DNA from: Oerskovia paurometabola
GTDB lineage: Bacteria > Actinomycetota > Actinomycetes > Actinomycetales > Cellulomonadaceae
Assembly: GCF_016907365.1 (NCBI RefSeq)
Contig: NZ_JAFBBV010000001.1
Span: 1,736,001-1,800,000, forward strand
Reading direction: 5' to 3'
DNA: 64,000 bases
Of the stretch, positions 7,284 through 14,883 are shown piece after piece. Under the pieces are notes generated by a model. The model was given only the letters and a program-made list of their open reading frames with translations, was not told the DNA's origin and ran no database searches. Each line of letters starts with the position of its first letter. The first letter of the stretch is position 1. Made by a program: the position numbers and the translations under genes.

Positions 7284-8333
7284 TCAGCGGCCCTGGACCG
7301 TCGCGAGCAGGCCCGCGACGGTGCGCACCGCCGTCGGGTCGCCCTGGACCAGGAGGGTCGTGACCGCGGTCGAGCGCCACGCCTCGAGGTCGCGGGCGAT
7401 CTTGGCCTCGGGCCCCACGAGCGCGACGTCCTCCACCAGGGCCGTCGGGACGGCCGCGACGGCCTCGGCCTTGCGACCGGCCAGGTAGTGCGCCTGGATC
7501 TCGTCGCACGCGTCCGAGTACCCGAGCCGGTCGAGCGCGTCGCGGTGGAAGTTCGCGCCCTTGGCCCCCATGCCGCCCACGTACAGCGCGATGAAGGGTC
7601 GCACCTTGTCGGCCGCCTGCTCGACGTCGTCGGCCACCACGACCGGGACGGTCGCCGAGACCTCGAAGTCGGACGCGGGGGAGCGCTCGGACGAGCGCTT
7701 CGCGAAGCCGTCGTCGAGCAGCCCGCGGAACATCTCGTCCATGCGGGGGCTGTAGAACAGGGGGAGCCAGCCGTCGGCGACCTCGGCCGCGAGCGCGACG
7801 TTCTTGGGGCCTTCGGCCGCGAGGTGGATCGGGATCTCGGGGCGCAGCGGGTGGACCGTCGAGCGCAGCGCCTTGCCGAGCCCGGTGGTGCCCTCGCCCG
7901 TGAGGGGCAGCTGGTAGAACTGGCCGTCGTAGGTCACGGGGCCTCGGCGTGCGATCACCTCGCGCACGATCTCGACGTACTCGCGCGTGCGGGCCAGCGG
8001 CCGGGGGTAGGGCTGGCCGTACCAGCCCTCGACGACCTGCGGGCCGGAGACGCCCAGCCCGAGGATCGCCCGGCCGCCCGAGAGGTGGTCGAGCGTGAGC
8101 GCGGCCATCGCGGTCGCGGTGGGGGTCCGTGCGGACATCTGCGCGACCGCGGTGCCGAGCCGGATGCGCGAGGTGTGCGAGCCCCACCAGGCGAGCGGCG
8201 TGAAGGCGTCGGACCCGTAGGCCTCCGCGGTCCAGACCGAGTCGATCCCGAGACGGTCCGCGGCGACGACCGCCTCCTGGATCCCGGGCGGGGGGCCGGC
8301 CGACCAGTAGCCGGTGTGGATGCCGATGCGCAT
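7284..8333 (-). CDS. LLM-class F420-dependent oxidoreductase
   Basis: A 349-aa bacterial-luciferase-like (TIM barrel) oxidoreductase. MRIGIHTGYW at the start, SVWTAEAYGSDAFTPLAWWG, and RAILGLGVSGPQVVEGWYGQPY match the F420-dependent LLM group typified by Rv3520c of M. tuberculosis. Such enzymes use reduced or oxidised coenzyme F420 for hydride transfer; the substrate cannot be told. The start is supported by AGGAG 5 nt upstream. It is one of several F420-linked genes in this window; the cofE gene and putative F420-0 importer lie 23-33 kb away. Confidence 0.88.
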   Translation of the reverse strand: MRIGIHTGYWSAGPPPGIQEAVVAADRLGIDSVWTAEAYGSDAFTPLAWWGSHTSRIRLGTAVAQMSARTPTATAMAALTLDHLSGGRAILGLGVSGPQVVEGWYGQPYPRPLARTREYVEIVREVIARRGPVTYDGQFYQLPLTGEGTTGLGKALRSTVHPLRPEIPIHLAAEGPKNVALAAEVADGWLPLFYSPRMDEMFRGLLDDGFAKRSSERSPASDFEVSATVPVVVADDVEQAADKVRPFIALYVGGMGAKGANFHRDALDRLGYSDACDEIQAHYLAGRKAEAVAAVPTALVEDVALVGPEAKIARDLEAWRSTAVTTLLVQGDPTAVRTVAGLLATVQGR

Positions 8334-8470
8334 GCGTTCTCCTCGTTGTTCCTCGGCGCTGAGGTGCGGACGGGTCCGCCGGCTCGACGTGCGTCGAGCG
8401 ACGGTTCCCAGGACCGGGAGTCCTAGGAACCGCCGCTCAATCTACCGTGCCGCCGGACCCGCCCGTCGAC

Positions 8471-9466
8471 CTACCGCGCCCGGTCCGCGAGCGAGGTGAG
8501 GAGCGCCGCCCCGGCAGCGGCGTCGTCGACCGTCACGACGAGCACGCGCCCGCCCGTGCGCCGGACCTCCAGCCCCGGTCCCTTGCGGACCACGATGCCC
8601 ACGCGGCCCCCGCGACCCGCGCGCCAGCCCCAGCCGCCGAACTCCCGGAACGGGTCGACCGTGACCTCGCGCGCGCCCTCGACCTCGTCGAGCGGCACGA
8701 ACGTGCGCGGCACCCCGAGAGCCGAGCGCACCTCGAGCCCCGACGCGTCGACCGTCACGGTCCACGACATCATCGAGGCCATGACCAGCCCCAGGACCAC
8801 GGGGAGCAGGATCATCCACCACAGGCCGGTGACGACCACGAGCGCGAGCGTCCCGACCACGGCGGCCCCGGCGACGGCCATGCCCGGACCGCCACGTGCC
8901 GTGCGGATCCAGGCGGCGCGCTCGTCGGCGCCCAGCGGCGCGCGCGGGTCGGTCGGCGAGACCCGGCCCTCGGCGGGCTGACGGGCGTCACGCGGCGCGA
9001 CGAGCCCGACCAGGACGCCCACCACGAGGCCCGCACCGAGGGCCACCGCGATGGCCGCGCCCACGTCGGAGGCCTGCGCGGCGTCGTCGAGCCCGCGCTG
9101 CACGGCGAGCGTCCCGAGCATCGTCGCGCCCAGGAACGTCGCCGTGCCCGCACTGACTCCTCCGGCCATCCGACGGTTCGACGCGGACTGGCCGAGGAAC
9201 CAGCCGACGAGCCAGAAGCCCACCGCGAGGACCGCGCCGATCGCGAGCGGGACCGTGACGCTCGCGGCGAGGGACCCGAACCCGTCGACGTTCCCTGCGG
9301 CGTCCCAGTGCGTCGCGACCGGGTCCGGCAGCTGCTCGCGCCACGAGAACGCGACCGTGGCGCTCGAGGCCAGGACCGCGAGGGGCAGCACCAGGCCCAG
9401 GAGAGTGGTGGACAGGCGGTGCGGGGCGGGGGGCCGCGGGCGGGTGGCGGTCGGTGTGGTGGTCAT
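8471..9466 (-). CDS. DUF1648 domain integral membrane protein
   Basis: 331 aa. Residues about 45-65 carry the DUF1648 signature PDPVATHWDAAGNVDGF right after the first membrane span. About five further hydrophobic segments follow, and the C-terminal 80 residues are soluble, with beta-strand character. The ATG overlaps the stop of the upstream GntR gene by 4 nt (ATGA), so the two are co-translated. DUF1648 proteins paired with GntR regulators occur widely in Gram-positives (SdpI-like and YtrA-like systems) and are linked to envelope stress or peptide immunity; that role is inference here. Confidence 0.85.
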   Translation of the reverse strand: MTTTPTATRPRPPAPHRLSTTLLGLVLPLAVLASSATVAFSWREQLPDPVATHWDAAGNVDGFGSLAASVTVPLAIGAVLAVGFWLVGWFLGQSASNRRMAGGVSAGTATFLGATMLGTLAVQRGLDDAAQASDVGAAIAVALGAGLVVGVLVGLVAPRDARQPAEGRVSPTDPRAPLGADERAAWIRTARGGPGMAVAGAAVVGTLALVVVTGLWWMILLPVVLGLVMASMMSWTVTVDASGLEVRSALGVPRTFVPLDEVEGAREVTVDPFREFGGWGWRAGRGGRVGIVVRKGPGLEVRRTGGRVLVVTVDDAAAGAALLTSLADRAR

Positions 9467-9816
9467 CGCAGTGCCTCCTTGAGCAGGGCGAGGGTGGTCT
9501 CGGGGGGCAGGGAGAGCGCGCGGCTCTCCTGCACGACCGCGTCGATCGCCGCTCGCAGGTCCGTGTAGTCGTGCGCGGCCTGGGCCGTGACGACCGCGCC
9601 GCGGCCACGGCGCAGGTCGACGAGGCCCTCGTCGCGCAGGTCCTGGTAGGCACGCAGCACGGTGTGGACGTTGAGCTCGAGCGAGGCCGCGAGGTCGCGG
9701 GCCGCCGGGAGCCGCTCGCCGGGGTGCACCGTGCCCGCGGCGACCGCGAGGCGCACCTGGGCCGCGAGCTGCGCGAAGAGCGGCTCGCCCGCGGTGGGGT
9801 CGATGCGGAAGATCAT
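9463..9816 (-). CDS. GntR family regulator, YtrA-type
   Basis: A short (117 aa) GntR regulator: N-terminal winged helix (PLFAQLAAQVRLAVAAG, then ERLPAARDLAASLELNVHTV and LRDEGLVDLRRGRGAVV) and a short helical tail typical of the YtrA subfamily. I prefer the ATG at 9816 (MIFRIDP), 7 nt after TAGTAT (9824-9829), i.e. leaderless; an ATG at 9825 is the alternative. A perfect inverted repeat directly upstream is the likely operator, so the gene is probably autoregulated and controls the coupled DUF1648 membrane protein. Confidence 0.88.
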   Translation of the reverse strand: MIFRIDPTAGEPLFAQLAAQVRLAVAAGTVHPGERLPAARDLAASLELNVHTVLRAYQDLRDEGLVDLRRGRGAVVTAQAAHDYTDLRAAIDAVVQESRALSLPPETTLALLKEALR

Positions 9817-9823
9817 GTCGCCC

Positions 9824-9851
9824 ATACTACTAGTTGTTACTGTGCAACTAG
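9824..9851 (-). promoter_or_regulatory. Operator and -10 box of the gntR/DUF1648 operon
   Basis: CTAGTTG (9830-9836) and CAACTAG (9845-9851) form a perfect 7-bp inverted repeat with an 8-nt spacer, directly abutting a TAGTAT -10 box (9824-9829). A repressor bound here would cover the promoter spacer and -35 region. This matches how YtrA-type GntR repressors work. Confidence 0.7.
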
Positions 9852-9863
9852 AACAATGAGGAT

Positions 9864-9904
9864 CGAGGAGAGGGGCGACGCGCACGGCGTCGCCCCTCTC
9901 CTCG
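9864..9904 (-). terminator. Terminator of cysK-cysE
   Basis: A perfect 18-bp stem (CGAGGAGAGGGGCGACGC and complement) with a 5-nt loop, 17 bp after the cysE stop codon on the minus strand. Confidence 0.8.
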
Positions 9905-9920
9905 AACGGCCCTCAGCGGC

Positions 9921-10529
9921 TCAGATCACGTACTCGATGAGCAACGACGGGTCCTCGACCGGGTCGACCGCCGGCGGCACGGCCGGCTGCGGGACGCGGT
10001 TGCGCGCCGGTACCCCCACGGCGACCGATCCGGCCGGCACGTCCTTGACCACCACGGCGTTGGCCCCGACCTGGACGTCGTCACCGACCCAGACCGGTCC
10101 GAGGATCTTGGCCCCGGCGCCCACGACGACCCGGTCGCCCAACGTCGGGTGCCGCTTGCCGCGCTTCATGGACCGGCCGCCCAGGGTGGACCCGTGGAAG
10201 AGCAGCACGTCGTCGCCCACGACGGCCGTCTCCCCGATGACCACGCCCATGCCGTGGTCGATGAACAGGCGCCGCCCGATCTTCGCGCCCGGGTGGATCT
10301 CCACGCCCGTGGCCGCCCGGGCGATCTGCGCGATCACCCGCGCGGGCAGGCGAAGGGCCGGCTCGCGCCACATGCGGTGCGTGAGCCGGTAGGTCCACAC
10401 CGCGTGCAGACCGGGGTAGACGAGCGCGACCTCGAGGCCGCTCCGCGCCGCGGGATCGCGGTGGCGTGCGGCCTCGAGGTCCTCCCTGAGAACTCTCAGG
10501 AAGCGTCGCAGGGGACTGGGAGGTCTCAT
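9921..10529 (-). CDS. cysE: Serine O-acetyltransferase
   Basis: Makes O-acetylserine from serine and acetyl-CoA, the first step of cysteine synthesis. The 202-aa product is of the shorter EpsC/CysE type: an N-terminal helical part ([17 protein letters not shown]), then left-handed beta-helix hexapeptide repeats with the active-site [16 protein letters not shown] and [22 protein letters not shown]. Its ATG overlaps the cysK stop by 4 nt, so the two enzymes are translationally coupled and work in succession. Confidence 0.95.
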   Translation of the reverse strand: MRPPSPLRRFLRVLREDLEAARHRDPAARSGLEVALVYPGLHAVWTYRLTHRMWREPALRLPARVIAQIARAATGVEIHPGAKIGRRLFIDHGMGVVIGETAVVGDDVLLFHGSTLGGRSMKRGKRHPTLGDRVVVGAGAKILGPVWVGDDVQVGANAVVVKDVPAGSVAVGVPARNRVPQPAVPPAVDPVEDPSLLIEYVI

Positions 10530-11464
10530 CAGTCCAGCAGGTCGGCGTACAGCACGGAGGTCAGGTAGCGCTCGCCGAAGGACGGGATGATGACGACGAT
10601 GAGCTTGCCCGCGTTCTCGGGACGCTCCGCGAGGCGCAGCGCCGCGGCGATCGCCGCGCCGGACGAGATGCCCACGAGCAGGCCCTCCTCCTTGGCGGCG
10701 CGACGCGCGTACTCGACGGCGGTCTCGGCGTTGATGTCGATGACCTCGTCGTACACGCTCGTGTCGAGGATCTCGGGCACGAAGTTCGCGCCGATTCCCT
10801 GGATCTTGTGCGGGCCGGGGGCGCGGCCGTTGAGGATCGCGGACTCCTCGGGCTCGACCGCGACGATCTGCACGCCCGGCTTGCGCTCCTTGAGGACCTG
10901 GCCGACGCCCGTGATGGTGCCGCCCGTGCCGATGCCGGCGACGACGATGTCGACCTCGCCGTCGGTGTCGGCCCAGATCTCCTCGGCCGTCGTGGCGCGG
11001 TGGATCGCCGGGTTGGCCTCGTTGGCGAACTGACGGGCCAGGATGGCCCCCTCGCGCTCGGCCACGATCTCGTCGGCCTTGTTGACGGCCCCCTTCATGC
11101 CCTCGGAGCCCGGCGTGAGGATGAGCTCGGCGCCGAACGCGCGCAGCAGGGCGCGGCGCTCCTTCGACATGGTCTCGGGCATCGTGAGGACGATGTCGTA
11201 GCCGCGGGCCGCGCCGACCATGGCCAGGGCGATGCCGGTGTTGCCGGACGTCGCCTCGACGACCGTGCCGCCCGGCTTGAGCTCGCCCGAGGCCTCGGCG
11301 GCGTCGATGATCGCGACACCGATGCGGTCCTTGACCGAGTTGGCCGGGTTGTAGAACTCGAGCTTGCCCACGACCGTGGCGCCGAGGCCCTCGGTGAGCT
11401 TGTTCAGGCGGACGAGGGGCGTGTTGCCGACGAGCTTCGTGACGTCGTCGTAGATGCGTGCCAT
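10529..11464 (-). CDS. cysK: Cysteine synthase A (O-acetylserine sulfhydrylase)
   Basis: PLP enzyme that replaces the acetyl group of O-acetylserine with sulfide to give cysteine. The 311-aa protein shows the PLP lysine at Lys45 ([10 protein letters not shown]), the substrate loop [11 protein letters not shown], and the phosphate-binding loop [13 protein letters not shown] ribosome-binding site (AGGAA) lies just upstream. The mRNA leader of about 325 nt encodes a 28-aa Cys-rich peptide (11620-11706), suggesting cysteine-dependent control of the operon. Confidence 0.96.
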   Translation of the reverse strand: MARIYDDVTKLVGNTPLVRLNKLTEGLGATVVGKLEFYNPANSVKDRIGVAIIDAAEASGELKPGGTVVEATSGNTGIALAMVGAARGYDIVLTMPETMSKERRALLRAFGAELILTPGSEGMKGAVNKADEIVAEREGAILARQFANEANPAIHRATTAEEIWADTDGEVDIVVAGIGTGGTITGVGQVLKERKPGVQIVAVEPEESAILNGRAPGPHKIQGIGANFVPEILDTSVYDEVIDINAETAVEYARRAAKEEGLLVGISSGAAIAAALRLAERPENAGKLIVVIIPSFGERYLTSVLYADLLD

Positions 11465-11619
11465 GACTTCCTCTTCATCGTTGGTGGCCTGCGGCGGGGA
11501 GCCGGGACCGAGGGGGGATCAGCTGGAGCTGTGCGGGGGTGGCACGGTGCTGCGCCAGGCAGGGGACGCGCCACGGAGGGCCTGTCGTCGGGTGGAGCGC
11601 CGCTGCGGGGGAGGGCGCT

Positions 11620-11706
11620 CTAGCGACAGGGGTGACACGGACAACAGGACAGGGCGCGCGCGGGGGTGCTCACCGCGCGGGAGGAGTCGGCGTGACGCGT
11701 GGTCAT
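11620..11706 (-). CDS. Cys-rich leader peptide upstream of cysK (putative attenuator)
   Basis: A 28-codon ORF on the minus strand with a good ribosome-binding site (GAGGAG, 7 nt before the ATG). It ends SCCPCHPCR: four cysteines within the last eight residues. It begins 242 nt, and ends 156 nt, before cysK. Short ORFs with Cys runs upstream of sulfur genes are known in mycobacteria as cysteine-responsive attenuators: slow translation at Cys codons when Cys-tRNA is scarce changes downstream expression. Placement and composition here fit that role closely; the folding switch between 11465 and 11619 has not been worked out. Confidence 0.72.
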   Translation of the reverse strand: MTTRHADSSRAVSTPARALSCCPCHPCR

Positions 11707-11796
11707 GGTCGCCCTCCTCGTCCTGTGCCGTCGCTCGCAGCTGCTGCCCTCGGCCGTACCGGCGCGGTGCCCTGCGAAGTCCTGGTGTCTGGCCCG

Positions 11797-11825
11797 AGGC
11801 TATCGGCCCCCGGACTGCGCTGCAA
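11797..11825 (-). promoter_or_regulatory. Candidate promoter for the cysK leader
   Basis: On the minus strand TTGCAG (11820-11825) and TAGCCT (11797-11802) are 17 nt apart. This would start transcription near 11790, about 85 nt before the leader peptide ATG. Confidence 0.5.
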
Positions 11826-12064
11826 CGCCGTCTCATCCCGGTCGCCCTGGCCCGGTTCCGGTCCCACGCCAGGGCGTCGACCTGTGCGAGGAGGGGCGCG
11901 ACGGGCTCCGACGGGGAGGTGTCGGCCGGTGATCCCTGGAAGGGGGCATGTCGACCCAACGCCGCGAGGCCGACATTCCTTCCCGGAGCGCCCGGGCGCC
12001 GTCTGCCGCTCGAGCGGCGCAGGCTCGCGAGGTAGGGCGCAGCTTCGCGACCGAGGGTGGGACG
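11826..12064. other. Intergenic stretch with nothing recognised
   Basis: Between the cysK promoter region and the tRNA-Gly terminator I see no credible gene, repeat or RNA. Several overlapping open frames here on both strands have shadow-like composition. Confidence 0.5.
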
Positions 12065-12101
12065 ACGACGGCGGCCCCGAGAACCCCGGGGCCGCCGTCG
12101 T
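12065..12101 (-). terminator. Terminator of tRNA-Gly
   Basis: A 15-bp perfect stem (ACGACGGCGGCCCCG and complement) with a 7-nt loop, 8 nt beyond the encoded CCA end of tRNA-Gly on the minus strand. Confidence 0.7.
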
Positions 12102-12108
12102 GTCGTGC

Positions 12109-12182
12109 TGGAGCGGATGACGGGAATCGAACCCGCGTGATCAGTTTGGAAGACTGAGGCTCTACCATTGAGCTACATCCGC
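12109..12182 (-). tRNA. tRNA-Gly (anticodon TCC), CCA encoded
   Basis: On the minus strand the acceptor GCGGATG pairs with CATCCGC; the D-arm AGCTCAATGGTAGAGC, the anticodon loop CTTCCAA (anticodon TCC) and the T-loop GGTTCGATTCC all fit. The discriminator is T and CCA is encoded (12109-12111). TAAGGT at 12222-12227 on the minus strand may be the -10 box. Confidence 0.95.
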
Positions 12183-12416
12183 GCAGAGAGCACCCGCCGT
12201 TGTGGCGAGGTCCGCGGCGCTACCTTAGCAAAGGTCGAGCCGGTCGCGGGACTCGGTGCTCGTGGGTGCGCCCGCGCTGGTCGGCGCGGTGGCCCGTCGG
12301 CCGGGGTGGCGCCAGGCGGCCCTCCGGACCCCGTACACTTGGCCGTTGCCGATGCTGTGCGGCGGGACGTCCCGCTGGCGTGGTCGGTCGTCGCCGTCGT
12401 CGGACGACGGCGCGTT

Positions 12417-12491
<75 letters not shown>

Positions 12492-12496
12492 ATGTG

Positions 12497-12533
12497 ACGA
12501 AGGCCCGGAACCGCGATGGTTCCGGGCCTTCGT
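12497..12533 (+). terminator. Terminator of tRNA-Pro
   Basis: A 16-bp perfect stem (ACGAAGGCCCGGAACC and complement) with a 5-nt loop begins 7 nt after the tRNA. Confidence 0.85.
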
Positions 12534-12782
12534 CGTCGGTGCGACGGCGGCGTCCCGTAGGCCTGGGCTGCTCAGGACACCTGGATCGCGGCGTCGACGG
12601 CTGTCTCGAACCCGTAGCCGTCGCCGTCTCGCCCGTCCACGCACCTCACGTCCCGGCTGTCCCTCGACGGGGCGACGCGAACCTGCGACGACGCGGGCCG
12701 AGTCTCTCAAACCCGACCAGGTGGCTCTGATCGCGTGTGAAACAGGGGCTGTCCCGTGCAGCAATCTGACAAACCATCCCCA

Positions 12783-12816
12783 ACCGTCTTATGGCATGAG
12801 ACGGTCGGGCCCTTTT
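12783..12816 (+). promoter_or_regulatory. Hairpin plus T-run upstream of the polysaccharide operon
   Basis: ACCGTCT (12783-12789) pairs with AGACGGT (12799-12805) around a 9-nt loop; a GGGCCC and four T follow. The area 12700-12880 is less GC-rich than its surroundings. It may be a terminator of upstream transcription or a regulatory structure; it precedes a candidate promoter (TTTTGT at 12822-12827, TAAATC at 12844-12849, 16 nt apart) for the glycosyltransferase gene. Confidence 0.4.
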
Positions 12817-12961
12817 GGTCGTTTTGTCACGATCGGCCACCTCTAAATCGTTAGCGTTCCTCCCATATCGGCCGTCAGGCCGGTTGCCGCCGAGTCAGCG
12901 TCGCCGCGGCGAGCCATCCCACGCCCTCGGGCGTCACTTGGTATCGAAGCGGAGAACACCT

Positions 12962-14686
12962 GTGACACTGCTGCACGGCACGAGACCCACCCCGCCCCGG
13001 GCCGGTCGGCCACCGTCTCCCCACGACCGGTCGGGCCGACTGTTCCACCCGGACGCGGCTCCCGGACCGGAGCCCGAGCGCCTCCCCGCACCCCCGACGC
13101 GTCCGCCGACGGGGACACACCACCCGCTGCCGTCGCCTCCCGCCGACGAGGACGTCTACCAGGACCTTGCACGCGTCCAGCGCTGGGTCCAGCCCGTCGG
13201 CGTCGCGGCGACGCTCCCGATCCTCGTCGCGGTGTGCGTCTTCGCCGCACGCTCACCGTGGCTGTGGTGGCTCTACCTCACGGTGGGGCTGACCCTCGTG
13301 AGCATCACGCTGTGGCTCCTGACCGGTACCGCGAAGGGGCGCGTCACGCGCGCCTCGCACGAGCGGAAGATCGCCGCCTGGACGTCCGAGGCCCCTCCGA
13401 GCATCGACGTCTACCTGCCCGTGTGCGGCGAGGACGTCGAGGTGCTCGACAACACCTTCGGTCACGTCGCACGGCTCGAGTGGCCCGGCGCGGTGTCGGT
13501 CTGGGTGCTCGACGACGGCGCCGACCCGCTCGTCGCGGACCTGGCCGACCGGCACGGTTTCCGCTACCGGGTGCGCCCCGACCGGGGGCACCTCAAGAAG
13601 GCCGGCAACCTGCGGTCGGCCTACGCGGTCACCGAGGGGGACGTGATCGCCATCTTCGACGCGGACTTCTGCCCCCGGCCGGACTTCCTGCGCCACCTCG
13701 TCCCGTACCTGGACGACCCGACCGTCGGCATCGTCCAGAGCCCGCAGGACTTCGACACCGACGAGCGCATGGGATGGCTCCAGCGCACGGCCGGCGCGAC
13801 CCAGGAGATCTTCTACCGCTGGGTCCAGCCGTCCCGCGACCGCTACGGGGCCACGGTCTGCTGCGGTACCAACGCCCTGTACCGCCGGTCGGCGCTCGAC
13901 ACGATCGGCGGGTTCCCCGAGATCGACCACAGCGAGGACATGTACACCGGGATCGGACTGCTGCGCACGGGCTTCGTGACCCGCTTCGTCCCGGTGCGCC
14001 TGGCACGCGGGCTGTGCCCCGACGAGCTCGGTCCGTTCCTGACGCAGCAGTACCGCTGGGCCAACGGCTCGGTCGCGCTCGTCGCGGACGGGGCCAAGGC
14101 CAGGGCCGGTCTCGACCGGCGCCAACGTCTCGCGGTGTGGGCAGGGTTCGTCTACTACTCCGAGACGGCGCTGTTCGCGCTCAACCTCTACGTGCCCTCG
14201 GTCGTCATGTGCTTCTGGTACCCCGAGCAGGTCAGCCCGACCAGCCTCCTGGTCTTCCTCCCGAGCCTGTGGGTGCTGCTCGTCCTGTACCCGGTCGTCC
14301 ACCGCACCCGGTGGCGCCCCGAGGTCCTGCGGGTCCAGCTGGCCCAGAGCTTCAGCCACCTCGTCGTGCTGGCGCACGCGACGATCGGCCACCACGCGGG
14401 CTGGGTCCCGACGGGCGGCAAGGGGTCGTCGAGCGCCCTCGCGCGGACCATCTCGCGCGTCATGGTGGCGACGCTCGTCGTCGGGACCCTCGCGTGGACC
14501 GTGGGGATCGCCCGAGGAGTCGCCGCCCACGGCCTCGACAGCTACTGGGCCATGATCGTGCTCGCCGCCTTCTACGCCTACGTCTCGGTGCCGCTCGTCG
14601 TGGCGGGGGTCCAGGTCCTCGTGCAGCGTCCGGCCACGAGGGCCGCCGTGCGCGCGGCAGCCCTCGTGACGGAGGTCCGGGCATGA
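12962..14686 (+). CDS. Cellulose-synthase-like family 2 glycosyltransferase
   Basis: A 574-aa processive-type membrane glycosyltransferase. Two membrane spans lie near the N-terminus; the GT-A domain shows all BcsA-type motifs: LDDGAD (Asp184), DAD in IFDADFCP (Asp233/Asp235), HSED (Asp326, catalytic base) and QQYRW (Gln362, Arg365, Trp366). Four or five membrane spans follow. This combination indicates synthesis and export of a linear beta-glycan, perhaps cellulose-like. No PilZ domain is seen, unlike BcsA. I chose the GTG at 12962, with GGAG 7 nt upstream; longer in-frame starts lie in the non-coding leader. It is coupled by ATGA to the next gene. Confidence 0.88.
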   Translation: MTLLHGTRPTPPRAGRPPSPHDRSGRLFHPDAAPGPEPERLPAPPTRPPTGTHHPLPSPPADEDVYQDLARVQRWVQPVGVAATLPILVAVCVFAARSPWLWWLYLTVGLTLVSITLWLLTGTAKGRVTRASHERKIAAWTSEAPPSIDVYLPVCGEDVEVLDNTFGHVARLEWPGAVSVWVLDDGADPLVADLADRHGFRYRVRPDRGHLKKAGNLRSAYAVTEGDVIAIFDADFCPRPDFLRHLVPYLDDPTVGIVQSPQDFDTDERMGWLQRTAGATQEIFYRWVQPSRDRYGATVCCGTNALYRRSALDTIGGFPEIDHSEDMYTGIGLLRTGFVTRFVPVRLARGLCPDELGPFLTQQYRWANGSVALVADGAKARAGLDRRQRLAVWAGFVYYSETALFALNLYVPSVVMCFWYPEQVSPTSLLVFLPSLWVLLVLYPVVHRTRWRPEVLRVQLAQSFSHLVVLAHATIGHHAGWVPTGGKGSSSALARTISRVMVATLVVGTLAWTVGIARGVAAHGLDSYWAMIVLAAFYAYVSVPLVVAGVQVLVQRPATRAAVRAAALVTEVRA

Positions 14687-14883
14687 GCGCGGACGCCGGA
14701 CGCGGGACGCAGGACCTCGCGGCCCGCGGGGGCGACCCCGAGGACGTGCCCGTCGGCGCGGCCAGGGCGCCCCGACCGTACGGCTCCTTGCGGTGGCCCG
14801 CGGTCGTCGCCCTCACGGCGGCTCTCGGATTCGCGGGGCTCGTCGCAGCCGGGGTCTTCGACCCCATGATCGAGGCGCTGTGA
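14683..14883 (+). CDS. Small single-span membrane protein in polysaccharide operon
   Basis: 66 aa, with ATG overlapping the glycosyltransferase stop (ATGA). Its own stop overlaps the acyltransferase start (GTGA). The N-terminal 40 residues are polar and disordered; residues about 42-62 form one membrane span (WPAVVALTAALGFAGLVAAG). The double overlap makes it very likely a real gene co-translated with its neighbours, possibly a small subunit of the synthase-acyltransferase complex. I know no family for it. Confidence 0.7.
   Translation: MSADAGRGTQDLAARGGDPEDVPVGAARAPRPYGSLRWPAVVALTAALGFAGLVAAGVFDPMIEAL

Noticed and set aside
11519..11959. 146-codon minus-strand frame upstream of cysK
   Set aside because: It covers the proposed promoter and leader peptide in another frame, has no ribosome-binding site and Arg/Pro-rich composition. 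The short Cys-rich ORF in the neighbouring frame is better supported.
12540..12960. Cyclic-di-GMP riboswitch before the cellulose-synthase-like gene
   Set aside because: Only one simple hairpin and a candidate promoter are seen; the conserved riboswitch core is not present.
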